Part shown: positions 62,918-64,000 of the stretch, piece after piece
Numbering within the stretch: position 1 is the stretch's first letter
Layout: each line of letters begins with the position of its first letter
Source of the DNA: Cellvibrio sp. KY-YJ-3
GTDB lineage: Bacteria > Pseudomonadota > Gammaproteobacteria > Pseudomonadales > Cellvibrionaceae
Length of the DNA stretch: 64,000 bases
Direction: 5' to 3'
Assembly (NCBI RefSeq): GCF_008806955.1
Contig: NZ_CP031727.1
Coordinates: forward strand, 2,556,001 to 2,620,000
The notes under the pieces: generated by a model
Told to the model about the DNA's origin: nothing
The model's input: the letters and a program-made list of their open reading frames with translations, nothing else
The model's database searches: none
Program-made: the position numbers and the translations under genes

Positions 62918-63916
62918 TCAGTTCACCAAACACACCTGCGTCAGTTCGCCACGTTCAACATGGGTGATATTGGCCAGGGTCACGCGGGCGATGGCAGTGA
63001 GTGCCTCGCGGGTAAAAAAGGCTTGGTGGCCGGTGATGACTACATTGGGGAAGGTGAGCAGGCGTGCAAATACGTCGTCTTGCAATAACTGGTTGGAGTT
63101 GTCTTCAAAAAATAAATCGCCTTCCTCCTCGTACACATCCAGCCCGAGGTGGCCAATTTTTTTGCTTTTTAAACCGTCAATTACCGCTTTGGTATCAATC
63201 AAACCGCCGCGCCCGGTATTAATTAACATCACCCCGTTTTTCATTTGCGCAATGCTGTTGTTGGTAATCAGATGATGGGTATGAGTGTTGAGCGGGCAGT
63301 GGAGGGAAATAATATCGGCTTGTGACCAGAGTTGGTCGAGCGGCAGATAAGCCACACCGGCGGCGATCAGTGCGCTGTTGGGTTCAGGGTCGTAGGCGAT
63401 CACCCGGCAGCCCAGCCCGCGCACAATCGTCGCCAGTACTGCGCCGATTTTTCCGGTACCAATTACCGCGACGGTTTTATTCACCATATCAAAACCTAAC
63501 AGGCCGTTGAGCGAGTAGTCGTTCTCGCGTACACGGTGATAGGCGCGATGCAAATTACGGTTGAGCATCAGCATCAAACCCAGCGCATGTTCGGCCACGG
63601 CATGGGGTGAATAGTCCGCCACGCGCGCGACCAGCAGGCCCAGTTTTTTCGCGGCAGTTAAATCCACCTGATTAAATCCGGCGCAGCGCAGTGCGATCAG
63701 TTTTACGCCTAATTCGGCAAGTTGCGCCAATGTTGTTGCATCCACATGGTCATTCACAAAACAGCAAACCGCTTGGCAATTTTGTGCCAGTAGCGCGGAC
63801 TGAGTGTTAAGTTGGGTTTCGTGAAAAATTAATTCGTGGGCTTGCGGTAGTGCATTGTTTGCTTGAGTTAAAAACTCGCGGTCATAGGGTTTGGTACTGA
63901 ATATGGCGACTTTCAT
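62918..63916 (-). CDS. ldhA: D-lactate dehydrogenase (2-hydroxyacid dehydrogenase)
   Basis: An NAD-dependent reductase converting pyruvate to D-lactate. The 332-residue product resembles E. coli LdhA: N-terminal FSTKPYDREFL, NAD loop GTGKIG (153-158), Arg236 (NTGRGGLID), an acidic DVYEEE (Glu264 region) and His297 (ITGHQAFFT), the usual catalytic set. AAGGA precedes the ATG at 63916. First gene of a unit with the phosphorylase. Confidence 0.93.
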   Translation of the reverse strand: MKVAIFSTKPYDREFLTQANNALPQAHELIFHETQLNTQSALLAQNCQAVCCFVNDHVDATTLAQLAELGVKLIALRCAGFNQVDLTAAKKLGLLVARVADYSPHAVAEHALGLMLMLNRNLHRAYHRVRENDYSLNGLLGFDMVNKTVAVIGTGKIGAVLATIVRGLGCRVIAYDPEPNSALIAAGVAYLPLDQLWSQADIISLHCPLNTHTHHLITNNSIAQMKNGVMLINTGRGGLIDTKAVIDGLKSKKIGHLGLDVYEEEGDLFFEDNSNQLLQDDVFARLLTFPNVVITGHQAFFTREALTAIARVTLANITHVERGELTQVCLVN

Positions 63917-64000
63917 AATAGGGTTCCTTCAGGTAGCGAGTCGAAATTACATCATAGCCCCAATTGCGCTTGGCCACCTTGTTGAGAAGGTATGTAACAC
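63917..64000. other. Window edge upstream of ldhA
   Basis: Only the region before the ldhA start is included; no gene or strong site is recognisable here. Confidence 0.5.

Overview
The window looks like the chromosome of a plant-polysaccharide-degrading gammaproteobacterium, most likely Cellvibrio or a close relative. Two things point there: secreted GH26, GH9 and GH6 enzymes with CBM10 and CBM2 modules joined by long polyserine linkers, and a housekeeping gene order shared with pseudomonads (nudJ-mnmA-hflD; prfB-lysS; DUF2069-wrbA-arsC divergent from yihY; avtA; TIGR02647). Names rest on recognised sequence motifs only; no database search was possible.

Layout. 0.1-2.4 kb: hflD, mnmA, nudJ (minus). 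2.8-7.1 kb: two-gene RND efflux operon with an upstream palindrome, then the Fe-S carrier ATPase apbC/mrp. 8.2-9.6 kb: lipoprotein GH26 mannanase behind a LacI-type operator. 9.9-12.6 kb: prfB, with its programmed +1 frameshift, and lysS. 12.7-21.6 kb: lipocalin, sppA, DUF2069-wrbA-arsC, yihY, a CheY-like receiver, avtA, a TIGR02647 protein and a GAF-GGDEF cyclase. 21.7-26.6 kb: GH9 and GH6 cellulases in tandem, carrying the same two binding modules in mirror order. 26.6-27.8 kb: a very AT-rich region with almost no genes. 27.8-32.6 kb: HDOD protein, a PhoX-like lipoprotein with a collagen-like stretch, and a diheme lipoprotein.

33.7-47.0 kb is the most unusual part. An Asp/Asn beta-hydroxylase-like protein, a long sulfotransferase and a GNAT acetyltransferase precede three tandem phage tail-collar (MdpB-like) proteins. 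A second sulfotransferase follows, overlapping by 4 bases a giant DUF4347 repeat protein of 2727 residues. Late in that giant frame lie a GlyGly-CTERM-like tail, a perfect Shine-Dalgarno sequence, tandem ATGs, a second signal peptide and a beta-barrel-like domain, all with no stop codon. This suggests either a fused or an internally initiated second protein. The locus reads as a set of modifying enzymes beside fibre-like and surface-anchored substrates. A cysC gene (PAPS synthesis, the sulfotransferase donor) lies just downstream on the other strand.

47-64 kb: DUF72, cysC and a Kef-type antiporter; PhzF; a Cache-type chemoreceptor; a probable peptidoglycan-hydrolase effector with a lipoprotein partner; a YefM-YoeB toxin-antitoxin pair; purU; an MFS transporter; an L-lactate permease; a family-3 solute-binding protein; a GT35 alpha-glucan phosphorylase and a D-lactate dehydrogenase. 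I saw no rRNA, tRNA, insertion sequence, CRISPR array or integrase.
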